Below, in pieces: positions 1-7,476 of a stretch of DNA of 11,463 nucleotides. The stretch lies in the NCBI GenBank assembly GCA_903932565.1, contig CAIZGQ010000001.1:1-11463 (forward strand). Direction: 5' to 3'. Source of the stretch: an uncultured Hyphomicrobiales bacterium (GTDB lineage: Bacteria > Pseudomonadota > Alphaproteobacteria > Rhizobiales > Beijerinckiaceae). The notes under the pieces are model-generated. The model was not told the origin of the DNA and did no database searches. It saw nothing but the letters and a program-made list of their open reading frames with translations. The first letter of the stretch is position 1, and every line of letters starts with the position of its first letter. Position numbers and translations under genes: made by a program.

Positions 1-957
1 AACTCACTTCTCAGTGTGGCCCAAAAGGCGCCTCCTGTTCCCAACCATTTACCCTATTTTGGCAATCTAGGAACACGTGGCGCAATAGGCGCTGTCACGC
101 GTTCCATTGAACAGATCATGGCCCATTCGATCAGCGACCTAGATCCGGAGCTGATCGAGGTGTCTTTCTTAGCCGACCGCTTGGAAAGCTCCGAGGAACA
201 TCATCACTCGCTAGTTGAATCCATCCGCGAGCATGGGCAACAGGTGCCCATATTGGTTAGGCCACATCCTGAGAAGGAAGGGCACTTTCAGATCGCCTAC
301 GGCCGCCGCCGTCTTGCTGCCGCAACCGAACTCGGCTGCAAGATAAGGGCTGTGGTGAAGTCGCTCTCGGACGAGCAACTTGTGATCTCACAGGGCCAGG
401 AAAACAGCGCACGGTTGGATTTAAGCTTTATCGAGAAGGCGTTGTTCGCGGCGCGACTCGAAAAGGCCGGCTACTCCCGCGAGACTATCATGGCAGCCCT
501 CACAGTCGACAAAACTGGCCTGTCACGCATGATCACGGCAGCGGTCAAGATTCCCCAAGACCTAATTGAATCGATTGGATCAGCCCCTTCGATCGGTCGC
601 GATCGTTGGGCGGAGCTATCGTCTCGTTTGGAACTTAACGGCGCTAGCGCCCGCGCCCGCGCCGCCATAGCTAAGCCGGGCTTTCAGGCGCTGACCTCTG
701 ACGATAGGTTCAATGCCGTCTTTGCCGCCGTCTGCACCGCAAAGGCTTTGAATTTGTCGCGTCTGATCCCGCTTAAGGCCGAAGACGGCACGCGGTTCGC
801 CCAATTCAAAGAAGACCCCCGTTCCGTTATGGTGTCTTTCGATAAAAAGGTCGCTGGGGATTTCGCGATCTATCTTTTAGGCGCTCTTCCCGAGCTTTAT
901 AAGACCTTCAAGCGCGAAAACATAGAAAAAGCAACAAAACGAAAAAAAAAGACTTAG
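1..957 (+). CDS. repB: Plasmid partition protein RepB (ParB family), probably 5'-partial
   Basis: RepB is the centromere-binding partner of the RepA ATPase in repABC plasmids. It binds parS sites and drives plasmid segregation. The protein has the ParB N-terminal domain with a GRRR box (residues 96-99 counted from the GTG at 16) and an ENSAR box (129-133) followed by DLS. A helix-turn-helix region follows around residues 150-180 (SRETIMAALTVDKTGLSRM), then a C-terminal dimerisation-type region and a lysine-rich tail. A GTG at 16 could be a start. However, the frame stays open to base 1 and the upstream residues NSLLS resemble the RKN-LL start usual in RepB, so the true start is probably just outside the window. 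About 318 residues are visible, near the usual 320-340. RepA would be expected immediately upstream. Unusually, no repC follows. The family call is firm and the start is uncertain. Confidence 0.93.
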   Translation, partial: NSLLSVAQKAPPVPNHLPYFGNLGTRGAIGAVTRSIEQIMAHSISDLDPELIEVSFLADRLESSEEHHHSLVESIREHGQQVPILVRPHPEKEGHFQIAYGRRRLAAATELGCKIRAVVKSLSDEQLVISQGQENSARLDLSFIEKALFAARLEKAGYSRETIMAALTVDKTGLSRMITAAVKIPQDLIESIGSAPSIGRDRWAELSSRLELNGASARARAAIAKPGFQALTSDDRFNAVFAAVCTAKALNLSRLIPLKAEDGTRFAQFKEDPRSVMVSFDKKVAGDFAIYLLGALPELYKTFKRENIEKATKRKKKT

Positions 958-1170
958 TCCTCGTCTCTCCTTCATCGCGCCTGCCTGACAACGGCAAACC
1001 GGCCTACCCCATATGTGCAAAACTTAGTCAGGCCGAGGCGTTACGAAAAGGTTTTTCCTAAGCTCGCATAAAAACGGTTGGACCTCAAAATCACCGGACA
1101 ACAATTTCCGAGTTGCTGGACCACCTCAATGGCAGCACTCCGCGGCCGCCAAAATGTGGAAATTCTCTTC

Positions 1171-1192
1171 GGCTGAATATTGTCGATCAGCC
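1171..1192. repeat. Inverted repeat, 6-bp arms around an AATATT core
   Basis: GGCTGA (1171-1176) is the exact reverse complement of TCAGCC (1187-1192), with a 10-base loop. It contains AATATT at 1176-1181. The same core recurs 36 bases downstream in the palindrome at 1209-1220. It could be a small RNA hairpin or a protein-binding site; there is no T-run to make it a clear terminator on either strand. Confidence 0.45.
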
Positions 1193-1208
1193 CTGACCCT
1201 GAACATTC

Positions 1209-1220
1209 CTCAATATTGAG
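1209..1220. repeat. Perfect 12-bp palindrome CTCAATATTGAG
   Basis: CTCAATATTGAG is identical to its reverse complement. It lies in the gap between repB and the recombinase-like gene and shares its AATATT core with the inverted repeat at 1171-1192. A dyad of this size is a plausible operator for a dimeric DNA-binding protein, or a recombination half-site for the adjacent recombinase-like protein. The function is inferred. Confidence 0.45.
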
Positions 1221-1352
1221 ATTGACGGAACATCATGCCCTGCAGATTTCTGTCTCATTGACCTGCTGCCGATTTCGTGGACATCGAGAAAAAAATTCTG
1301 GTTCCTTGCATCTCCATCTCCCATTGTCCGACTAACGAGGGGAGAACAAAAA

Positions 1353-2354
1353 ATGTCGGTTGTGGAAAGTCATGAATTGCCGTTCTCGCCCAGGCGAATT
1401 GACGCCTGTGGACTTGTCCCTACGCGGACCGTTCAAACGGAGCGCCATTACCGCGCCACGGCACAAAAACTGATGCGGCAGTCTCAACCTCCGCTTAACG
1501 CGGACGATTTAGCACGGCTTTCGCACACAATCGCGTGGGTCTGTGGCAGCCATGCGATGTGGAGCACTTCAACGATCCGCCAATATCGGGCCGCATTACG
1601 TCTTGCCATCGACGACCTTGAATCAGCCATCGAGATCACACCCAAAGAGTCCAATATGCTTCGGCAGCGTATCGAAATCGGTCCAACACCGAGAGGCAGC
1701 GGTGCACGCCGTCAGACCAGCGCTAGAAAGCGCCGCAGTTTGCCAATGGCAGAGTGGGAAAGAATCATTGAAAGCCTGGCAAAAAGCAGAACGGCGACTG
1801 GTCTGCTCCTGGGCCAATTAGTTAAATTTAACGCCTTTCTAGGATTGAGGCCAATGGAATTGCGGGATGCGTATGTTGTTGGCCGTGATTTATTGGCGAG
1901 ATGCGCCAAGGCAACTAATGGGCGCGCGATCGCCCAGGTTCGCGAGTTGGAGCTGCCAGGATACACCGACGACGACATTGCCGATATGGCTCAATTTCTG
2001 GAGGACTTCAGACGGGCCGCCGATTCAGCGGGATGTTGGCAACGGTTTCACGAGCGACTCGCCAAACATCTAGAACGCGTTTGCAGACGCTTGGGTATAG
2101 CCAAGGTGTCTCTGTATACGCTTCGGCATTGCGCAATTGCAACGGCCAAAAACAGTCACTCTGCGAGGGAAGTAGCCGCCCACGCAGGACAAAAAAGCGA
2201 GGAGACTGCGAAAAGGGCTTACGCAAAAAAAAGCGCTGGCTGGGTTCTTCCGAGTCCGATGGTGGTCCCGTCCGTCGAGATCGTCGCACGTGTCAAAGCT
2301 AGCCCAAAGTCGCGCTTTCAACCTGGCCAACAATTAAACCGTTTGTCGATTTAA
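1353..2354 (+). CDS. Diverged tyrosine-recombinase/integrase-like protein
   Basis: The protein has 333 residues, a normal length for a tyrosine recombinase. These enzymes cut and rejoin DNA through a tyrosine nucleophile and serve in integration or plasmid dimer resolution. Visible signatures are box I, LGLRPMEL, with Arg166; box II, YTLRH, with Arg258; and a tyrosine at 290 in RAYAKK, 32 residues after Arg258, which is normal spacing. Two usual histidines are replaced: the HxxR position is Tyr255 and the GH position is Gln280 (AGQKS). Residues 30-100 look like a helical SAM-like DNA-binding domain (TIRQYRAALRLAI), followed by a basic linker near residues 112-128. The ATG at 1353 has a strong Shine-Dalgarno (GAGGGGAG at 1337-1344, 8-base spacing). 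It sits where repC normally follows repB but shows no recognisable RepC sequence. It may be an active plasmid recombinase or a catalytically altered DNA-binding relative. The fold assignment is fairly good; activity is unknown. Confidence 0.72.
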   Translation: MSVVESHELPFSPRRIDACGLVPTRTVQTERHYRATAQKLMRQSQPPLNADDLARLSHTIAWVCGSHAMWSTSTIRQYRAALRLAIDDLESAIEITPKESNMLRQRIEIGPTPRGSGARRQTSARKRRSLPMAEWERIIESLAKSRTATGLLLGQLVKFNAFLGLRPMELRDAYVVGRDLLARCAKATNGRAIAQVRELELPGYTDDDIADMAQFLEDFRRAADSAGCWQRFHERLAKHLERVCRRLGIAKVSLYTLRHCAIATAKNSHSAREVAAHAGQKSEETAKRAYAKKSAGWVLPSPMVVPSVEIVARVKASPKSRFQPGQQLNRLSI

Positions 2355-2399
2355 TATATTAATCCGGCCTAGATTCCTGAATTCGCAGTCGGGCTGAGT

Positions 2400-2693
2400 T
2401 CACCGCTTCAGAAACATCGGATCGCCTTTGTGCAATTTGAGTAGCACGATTAGAAGCTCAGTGCCAAAGTCGGTAAACGCCGTCACGCCGTCATCACCGA
2501 TCCCGGGGATCCAAACCAGGTCGTCTTTGGGCTCTCTCCTGATGGTGACGGCGAATAGCTAGTCCTCGCACTTACCAAGGATTATGACGACTTGGTCGAT
2601 TGTCGTGATGTAAGAGATTTTTTAGAAGTGCATGATCAGGCCGCACCAGAAGAGATAGTTGAATCTTGTTTCGCCCAATTCAATTGCAGCAGT
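2400..2693 (-). pseudogene. Decayed C-terminal fragment of an unidentified protein, two in-frame stops
   Basis: One minus-strand frame from 2693 to a TGA at 2400-2402 reads as convincing protein apart from two nonsense codons: TAA at 2622-2624 and TAG at 2559-2561. Recognisable stretches are ELGETRFNYLFWCGLIMHF before the first stop, KISYITTIDQVVIILGKCED between the stops, and LVWIPGIGDDGVTAFTDFG near the end. The tail LLKLHKGDPMFLKR precedes the natural-looking terminator. All segments are in the same frame, so the lesions are point mutations, not frameshifts. Two adjacent stops (2694-2699) close the frame upstream, so the N-terminal part is missing or rearranged. I do not recognise the family. 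This is a remnant of an older gene inside the accessory gap. Confidence 0.6.
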
Positions 2694-3321
2694 TTATCAA
2701 CCCTTGGCTAAAGTGAAAGATGAAAGCCCTCTAGATGACGAGGCCGGTGTTGATGTCAAACACCGTCGGGCGCACTGCTCAGAAATCCGCTGGGTTCGTG
2801 TCAACATAAAATCAATAGAGTTTCGATGAAAATTATTACGAACATGAATTTTAGATATGGTGGGAGCGGTGCATGCAAGGTTGACATGAGCTGCGAGTGA
2901 ATAAAATTCTGAAGACTTGAGGATGATTGACAAAGTGCCGCGTCGTGCAGTGATGAAATATATTGTTCGGTTAGGGATCGATGAGGAGATGATGGATACG
3001 GGAAGTTATCCTTGGGGTTGCTGAAAGTAGACATAAATAGATACACTCATCCATGAAATTGAAGGTGCACCTGCCGCTGGTGCCTTTCTTCTATTCCCTT
3101 TTCTTGTGTTGCTTGTTTTAAATTTCTGCTGCGGCGCTGCCGCCAAAGAAAGAAGTAGGCAAACTGAAGGGCGAGCACACGGGACGGATCTGCATCCAAA
3201 CGGGGACCAGGAGATAATCTGGTTGGCACCATTTCACACAGGCGTGTTCAGCCCTTCCTATGATTGAAAATCGGCTAAGTCCGCTTCAGGATATGGCAAA
3301 CCAGAGTGATAGACCATCTCT
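2694..3321. other. Intergenic region without a supportable gene, upstream of the SNF2 ATPase gene
   Basis: About 630 bases with mixed composition. The left part (2800-3050) is comparatively AT-rich and dense in ATG and TGA triplets. Several short open frames exist on both strands, but none has a convincing start with a ribosome-binding site or a recognisable family. One plus-strand frame is open from 3037 to 3267 with a hydrophobic stretch but has no ATG. A TAG at 3310-3312 closes the frame four codons before the next gene's ATG, which fixes that start. No clear promoter, tRNA or mobile-element end was seen. Confidence 0.5.
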
Positions 3322-6300
3322 ATGAGCACCCCAACGACGCTGCAATTTCAGATCCTGCATGCCGCTCCCAAGCCCGAAGACTATCGGCTGTATAGATCCG
3401 CGTTAGAGTGGGATCTCATCGACCCTATCGTGATTGAGTCCCGAAAGGATGTGAAGTCGGCATCGCGCTGGCGGGACCGGGTTGAACCGTTCAACCACCA
3501 GGTCGGAAATCTGATCACCTTCTGCCGCCGCTTGCCCGTCACTCTTCTTGCTGACGACGTGGGCCTGGGTAAGACCATCAGCGCAGGGCTGATTATGAGT
3601 GAGCTGATCGCCCGCTCAAGGCTGGCCAAGACCCTCATAGTTGCACCAAAGATTCTGGGCGCACAGTGGCGTGAGGAACTGCAATCAAAATTCGATATTC
3701 CGGCTGAGGTGGTGACAGGGCGCGATCTGCTAACGGCGGAACCTAACGATGTGGGTGCAATCATCACAACGTACCATTCTGCGCGTGAATATCTCGACCG
3801 ATTACCGCCGGACCGGTTTCAGATGCTCGTCCTCGACGAAGCCCACAAGCTCCGCAATCTCTATGGCACAGAAAAGGCCCCCCAGGTCGCTGTGCGATTT
3901 CGGAAAGCACTTGAAGAGCGACGATTTCCGTTTGTGCTGATGCTAACCGCGACGCCCATCCAGAACCGATTGTGGGATCTGTATTCCCTAGTCGATCTGC
4001 TGACCGTGGCCCGTGGTCACAACAATCCGTTTGGTTCAGACGGACAGTTCGCAAGAAAATTCATAGATGGCGATCGAGATCAGGCACGCAGGCTAAAGCC
4101 GGAAGCGACGCAGGAATTCCGCTCGATTGTCTATGGCTACATGTCACGCGTGCGCCGAGGAGACGCCAAGCTGCATTTCCCAGACAGAAATGTGCAGCTT
4201 CACCGCGTCAACCCAACGGCAAAGGAGCTTGAGCTAATCAAGGTTGTCGCCAAAGGAATCGAGAAGCTCAACAAGCTTGCCCAAATCAGCATATTGCAAG
4301 CGCTGACCAGTAGCCCGCAGGCGCTCAAAGCCCAGCTCGACAATATGGAGCGCAACAGAACAATTGCGCCGGACTTTGCAGCGAATGTGCGGGGCGTCGT
4401 TCAGACCATGACGACCAGCGCCAAGCTCGACGGGCTGGGAGCGCTAATCGAGACTCTAAAAAAACAGAATCCGGAGCGCTGGCGACTGGTCATTTTCACT
4501 AGCCGGCGTGAGACACAAACAACCATCCAGCTTTTCCTGGAAAGCCACGGCTTGTCCGTCGGCATAATCAATGGAACGTCCGGCTCCCGCAATCAGGACA
4601 CCATCTCGAATTTCAGGGCGACTCCCCCGAAATGCCGGGTGATCGTTTCGACTGAGGCCGGCTCCGAAGGCGTAAACCTTCAAGTTGCCAACGTTCTGGT
4701 CAATTACGACCTGCCGTGGAATCCGATGATCGTCGAGCAGCGCATCGGCCGCATTCAGCGTTTGGCATCGGAGCATGCCAGCGTAGGAATTTTCAACATC
4801 ACGCTCAAAGGGACGTTCGAAGAGTACATTGTCGGGCGGTTGATGCAAAAGTTGCAAATGGCGACGAGTGCAATCGGCGACATCGAAGCCCTTCTCGAAG
4901 GGTCAGGCGTTGGCGGTGAAGAAGAAGATGGGTTCGAAGAGAAGATCCGCCAACTCGTGGTCGCGGCTCTAAAAGGCTCCGATACGGAGGCGGCAACTCG
5001 CATGATCGAACAGAGCATCACCGAGGCGAAAGAGAACCTTCAGCGTGAAGAGGCTCGCATTAATGAACTGCTCGGCGGCGGTGATGGCCAGGGCTTTGTA
5101 GGGCCCCGGGCGCCCGCACTGCCGCCGCTTGAGCGATCGATGAGCGTTCAAGAGTTCACACTTCGGGCCTTTGAAAATCTAGGCGCGCGGGTGACCCCGA
5201 AAGACACAGGCCTCTTTCTCGTCGAGGAAGATGGCGGACGCGAATTCATCAGGTTCGATGATACAGCGGAACAGGCAGTTGGTTCATCCTTATATGCTCC
5301 CGGCACCCCGGCGTTTTCGAAGCTTGTCCAGCGCATGACTGTCTCGGGCCTTCATGCTGTCGACGATCTGGACAAGGATCCACGTCTGACCGCAGAGCAG
5401 ATGGCGCGCGGCTGGGTTGCAGCCTTCAGTGGGGAGGTCGAGAGCATCGAGACGGAAGACGCGCGGCTCCAGATGAACGGCACAGCGCTTGTACGCGCCC
5501 GTGCCACCGTCGCTCATGACAGTTATGAGCGACTCGTTGAGGTGAAATGTGCGCCCGCCGCGCAGGGTGCGTTTTCCCGCAAAGCCTTGTCGATGATGCC
5601 ACGGACGGTAGAGCAGCCAGACGCTCTCGGGTTGGATACCGCGCAGATTTTGGAGGCTGCGTCCCAGGATCCGGCGATCGCGGAATTTTCACGTTTTTAT
5701 CTGGAGCGCCGCGCGCAGGAGATGCAGGCAGCTGGCATTGACGAGCGCAAACGCAAGAAGATGGAAGATGATTTCACCCCTCGCCTGTCCTTTGCGTTGG
5801 CGGGTGCGAAAGGAACATTGAGAAGAGAGGTTCGTACCCGCATCAAATACCGTATCGACGGCGGCGACAGCGTGGTCAGCCAGATTGCCGTTTCACCATC
5901 TGAAGCGAGTATCACGGCACAGCCACCCTTCTCAAAATGCTCCATAACGAACAAGTTCGTGCCTAAAGCAGCGCTTGGCCTCTGTAACATCAGCAACAAG
6001 GAGGTATTGGCCCATCTGCTGCAAAAATCCGAGTATAGCGGCCGGCTAGCGCGGCCCGAACACATGGCCCGATGTTCGCGTTCCGGCAAAATATTGCTTT
6101 CCGACGAGGTGGAGATCTCCGGCGTCAGCGGAAATGTTGTCGGCAAACATCTGCTGAAGACGTCGGGCGTGAGCGGTATCCGTGCCGAGGCCGAGGAGTT
6201 CCAGAAGTGCTCTTTCTCTGGTATCGAAGCTCTCCGCTCCGAGCTTCGCGTCAGCGACATATCAAAAAGGGCCTTCCGCACGGATGCTGAAGCCCAATCC

Positions 6301-7008
6301 TTCCTGTCTTCAAGGGTCGGTCACCAAAGCGAATTCGTAAGGTGTTTCGAGACGCGCCAGCTTATCGCGAACGATGAAGCTGAAAGTTGCAGCGTGACAG
6401 GCCAAAAAGTATGCCCAGGTATCTTACAAGCGTGCGAAGAAACAGGAGTTTTGGTGCTCCCTTCCGAGATCGGCGCGTCCGCCTTTTCGGGAGGGCGCGT
6501 CCTCAAGAAGCTTCTGGTATACAGCAGCGTGTCGCAGACGCCCCTCCTCGAACGCGAAGCTATTCGCTCCGCCACCGGAAAGTTTTGCGCTCCGTTCGAA
6601 GCAAAGAAATGCTTTTGGAGCAGTAAGGAGACGCATCCGGACGATCTCCGCAAGTGCGGACTGACTGGCCTGGAAATCCAATTTGAATACACAACATCCG
6701 GCGATCATCGCCTGGAGCCGCTGACTCGGCTGCTAGACGGCACAGCGCGCAATGACGATGAAAAAGAGCTGTGGGATCAAATCACCGAACGGGAAGTTCA
6801 AGCCATCGGCAAAGGCCGCTGTCGCGTGGAGGCAGCTCTTTGTTCTCCCAACGGGCAGTATTTGGCCGTGGCGAGCGAGGTCAAAACACTTCTCGGATTT
6901 CGCAGGCGGCAAGTGGGATTTATTTACGCCAAGAAAAACAACTCGATCGTAGGGCGGATTGCCGAAGGCACGCGCGAAAAAGACGGCTGGCGGCTCAGCA
7001 GCGATTGA
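3322..7008 (+). CDS. Large SNF2/RapA-like helicase-family ATPase with 15-residue tandem repeats
   Basis: A 1228-residue superfamily 2 ATPase of the SNF2 group, which translocates on double-stranded DNA and remodels protein-DNA complexes. The motifs are intact: Walker A DDVGLGKT (78-85), DEAH (172-175), TATP (209-212) and motif VI EQRIGRIQR (472-480), preceded by TEAGSEGVNL. The order and wording are closest to bacterial RapA/HepA-type proteins. A charged, coiled-coil-like segment follows (about 535-590), then an uncharacterised middle region (about 610-865). Next comes a striking array of 15-residue units (871-1124) and a C-terminal domain (about 1146-1228). An in-frame TAG four codons upstream fixes the ATG at 3322, although no good Shine-Dalgarno is visible. 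It is transcribed alone, with long gaps on both sides, and converges on two nuclease-like genes. SNF2 ATPases occur in phage-defence systems such as DISARM and Zorya. A defence role here is inferred; transcription recycling or chromosome remodelling are alternatives. Confidence 0.9.
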   Translation: MSTPTTLQFQILHAAPKPEDYRLYRSALEWDLIDPIVIESRKDVKSASRWRDRVEPFNHQVGNLITFCRRLPVTLLADDVGLGKTISAGLIMSELIARSRLAKTLIVAPKILGAQWREELQSKFDIPAEVVTGRDLLTAEPNDVGAIITTYHSAREYLDRLPPDRFQMLVLDEAHKLRNLYGTEKAPQVAVRFRKALEERRFPFVLMLTATPIQNRLWDLYSLVDLLTVARGHNNPFGSDGQFARKFIDGDRDQARRLKPEATQEFRSIVYGYMSRVRRGDAKLHFPDRNVQLHRVNPTAKELELIKVVAKGIEKLNKLAQISILQALTSSPQALKAQLDNMERNRTIAPDFAANVRGVVQTMTTSAKLDGLGALIETLKKQNPERWRLVIFTSRRETQTTIQLFLESHGLSVGIINGTSGSRNQDTISNFRATPPKCRVIVSTEAGSEGVNLQVANVLVNYDLPWNPMIVEQRIGRIQRLASEHASVGIFNITLKGTFEEYIVGRLMQKLQMATSAIGDIEALLEGSGVGGEEEDGFEEKIRQLVVAALKGSDTEAATRMIEQSITEAKENLQREEARINELLGGGDGQGFVGPRAPALPPLERSMSVQEFTLRAFENLGARVTPKDTGLFLVEEDGGREFIRFDDTAEQAVGSSLYAPGTPAFSKLVQRMTVSGLHAVDDLDKDPRLTAEQMARGWVAAFSGEVESIETEDARLQMNGTALVRARATVAHDSYERLVEVKCAPAAQGAFSRKALSMMPRTVEQPDALGLDTAQILEAASQDPAIAEFSRFYLERRAQEMQAAGIDERKRKKMEDDFTPRLSFALAGAKGTLRREVRTRIKYRIDGGDSVVSQIAVSPSEASITAQPPFSKCSITNKFVPKAALGLCNISNKEVLAHLLQKSEYSGRLARPEHMARCSRSGKILLSDEVEISGVSGNVVGKHLLKTSGVSGIRAEAEEFQKCSFSGIEALRSELRVSDISKRAFRTDAEAQSFLSSRVGHQSEFVRCFETRQLIANDEAESCSVTGQKVCPGILQACEETGVLVLPSEIGASAFSGGRVLKKLLVYSSVSQTPLLEREAIRSATGKFCAPFEAKKCFWSSKETHPDDLRKCGLTGLEIQFEYTTSGDHRLEPLTRLLDGTARNDDEKELWDQITEREVQAIGKGRCRVEAALCSPNGQYLAVASEVKTLLGFRRRQVGFIYAKKNNSIVGRIAEGTREKDGWRLSSD
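5932..6693 (+). repeat. Coding tandem array of ~17 fifteen-residue units in the SNF2 ATPase
   Basis: Within the protein, a Cys or Ser recurs at residues 873, 888, 903, 918, 933, 948, 963, 978, 993, 1008, 1023, 1038, 1053, 1068, 1083, 1097 and 1112. Every step is 15 residues except one of 14. Position 1 is Cys (9 units) or Ser (8). Position 4 is Ser/Thr in 16 of 17; the exception is the unit with the one-residue deletion, where Thr is shifted by one. Position 5 is most often Gly, position 12 is often Glu or Leu, and position 13 is usually hydrophobic. The units have diverged at DNA level, so the repeat is visible only in protein. I infer a solenoid or ladder fold; metal binding by the cysteines is possible but unproven. 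Confidence 0.85.
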
Positions 7009-7476
7009 TGCAGCTTGCCTCAACGCAATGTTGTGAGAACAAGCAAGTGTTATGGTCCGTTATGCTGTACTTAGCTCCGGGTGCACTGCGCATCAGTGGG
7101 GGCGTCAAAAGACTCGCAGCGGACTTTCTGACAGTTTCGGTCAAGGTCCCTGTGACATCGCGCGCGGACATGAATGCGTCAGGTCGCACCAGAAAACGTT
7201 AGCCACGTCCGCTCCCGCACCTGAAGCCCGACTTGTCTGCCCCCACTGAACTGGTCCATCGAATGGGATAATGTTGTCTACGTAAATTGGCTGGTTCTAG
7301 GGAAATGTATTCGACCAGATAGCAGAATTGATGATGATTAGTGTAAGACTGGTGGAGTACTGAAATTCGTGAAGTCTTCTCTCGTTTACCCCTCCAAAAA
7401 TCCGCGTCGCCACGTCGCCAGTCCGATTTGATTTTAGTCCAAGTCGACGTTTATTTTTTGCGTTGATTGGTCGGCT
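7009..7476. other. Intergenic region between convergent genes
   Basis: These 468 bases separate the stop of the SNF2 ATPase gene from the stop of the minus-strand nuclease-like operon. No gene is supported on either strand. An 11-bp perfect inverted repeat is present (listed separately). I looked for a bidirectional terminator between the two stop codons and did not find a convincing GC-rich hairpin followed by a T-run. Confidence 0.5.
7093..7249. repeat. 11-bp perfect inverted repeat flanking 135 bases; possible mobile-element relic
   Basis: TCAGTGGGGGC at 7093-7103 is the exact reverse complement of GCCCCCACTGA at 7239-7249. The arms lie 135 bases apart, too far for an ordinary terminator. 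The size and placement between convergent genes would suit a small non-autonomous element (MITE-like) or the leftover ends of an insertion sequence. I see no obvious target-site duplication immediately outside the arms and no transposase inside. Confidence 0.35.

Larger units (their letters stand above)
958..1352. other. Intergenic region after repB; position of the repABC antisense RNA/control region
   Basis: These 395 bases hold no supportable protein gene. In repABC plasmids the repB-repC gap carries a small antisense RNA on the opposite strand that limits repC expression. This gap has the right position and two palindromic elements (listed separately). I could not recognise a convincing antisense promoter plus terminator, and I found no match to the 16-bp repABC parS palindrome. 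An 8-bp GC palindrome lies at 1142-1149. The end of the gap carries a good purine-rich ribosome-binding site (1337-1344) for the next gene. A control function is inferred from position only. Confidence 0.4.

Noticed and set aside
2697..3046. Two overlapping minus-strand open frames (78 and 81 codons), one Ser-rich with a hydrophobic end.
   Set aside because: No ribosome-binding site, no recognisable family and atypical composition; they overlap each other in AT-rich DNA, so chance frames are likelier.
3037..3267. Plus-strand open frame of about 76 codons with a hydrophobic stretch, and a 22-codon ATG frame (MKLKVHLPLVPFFYSLFLCCLF is its approximate content) starting near 3052.
   Set aside because: The longer frame has no ATG and the short one has no Shine-Dalgarno; opposing frames look equally plausible, so neither can be called a gene.
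5932..6693. Classical zinc-finger or zinc-ribbon array.
   Set aside because: Each unit has only one Cys and half have Ser instead, with no CxxC pairs, so standard zinc fingers do not fit.
6771..7202. A 143-codon plus-strand frame overlapping the 3' end of the SNF2 gene.
   Set aside because: About half lies inside a well-supported coding region in another frame, and the remainder has no family match or start signal.
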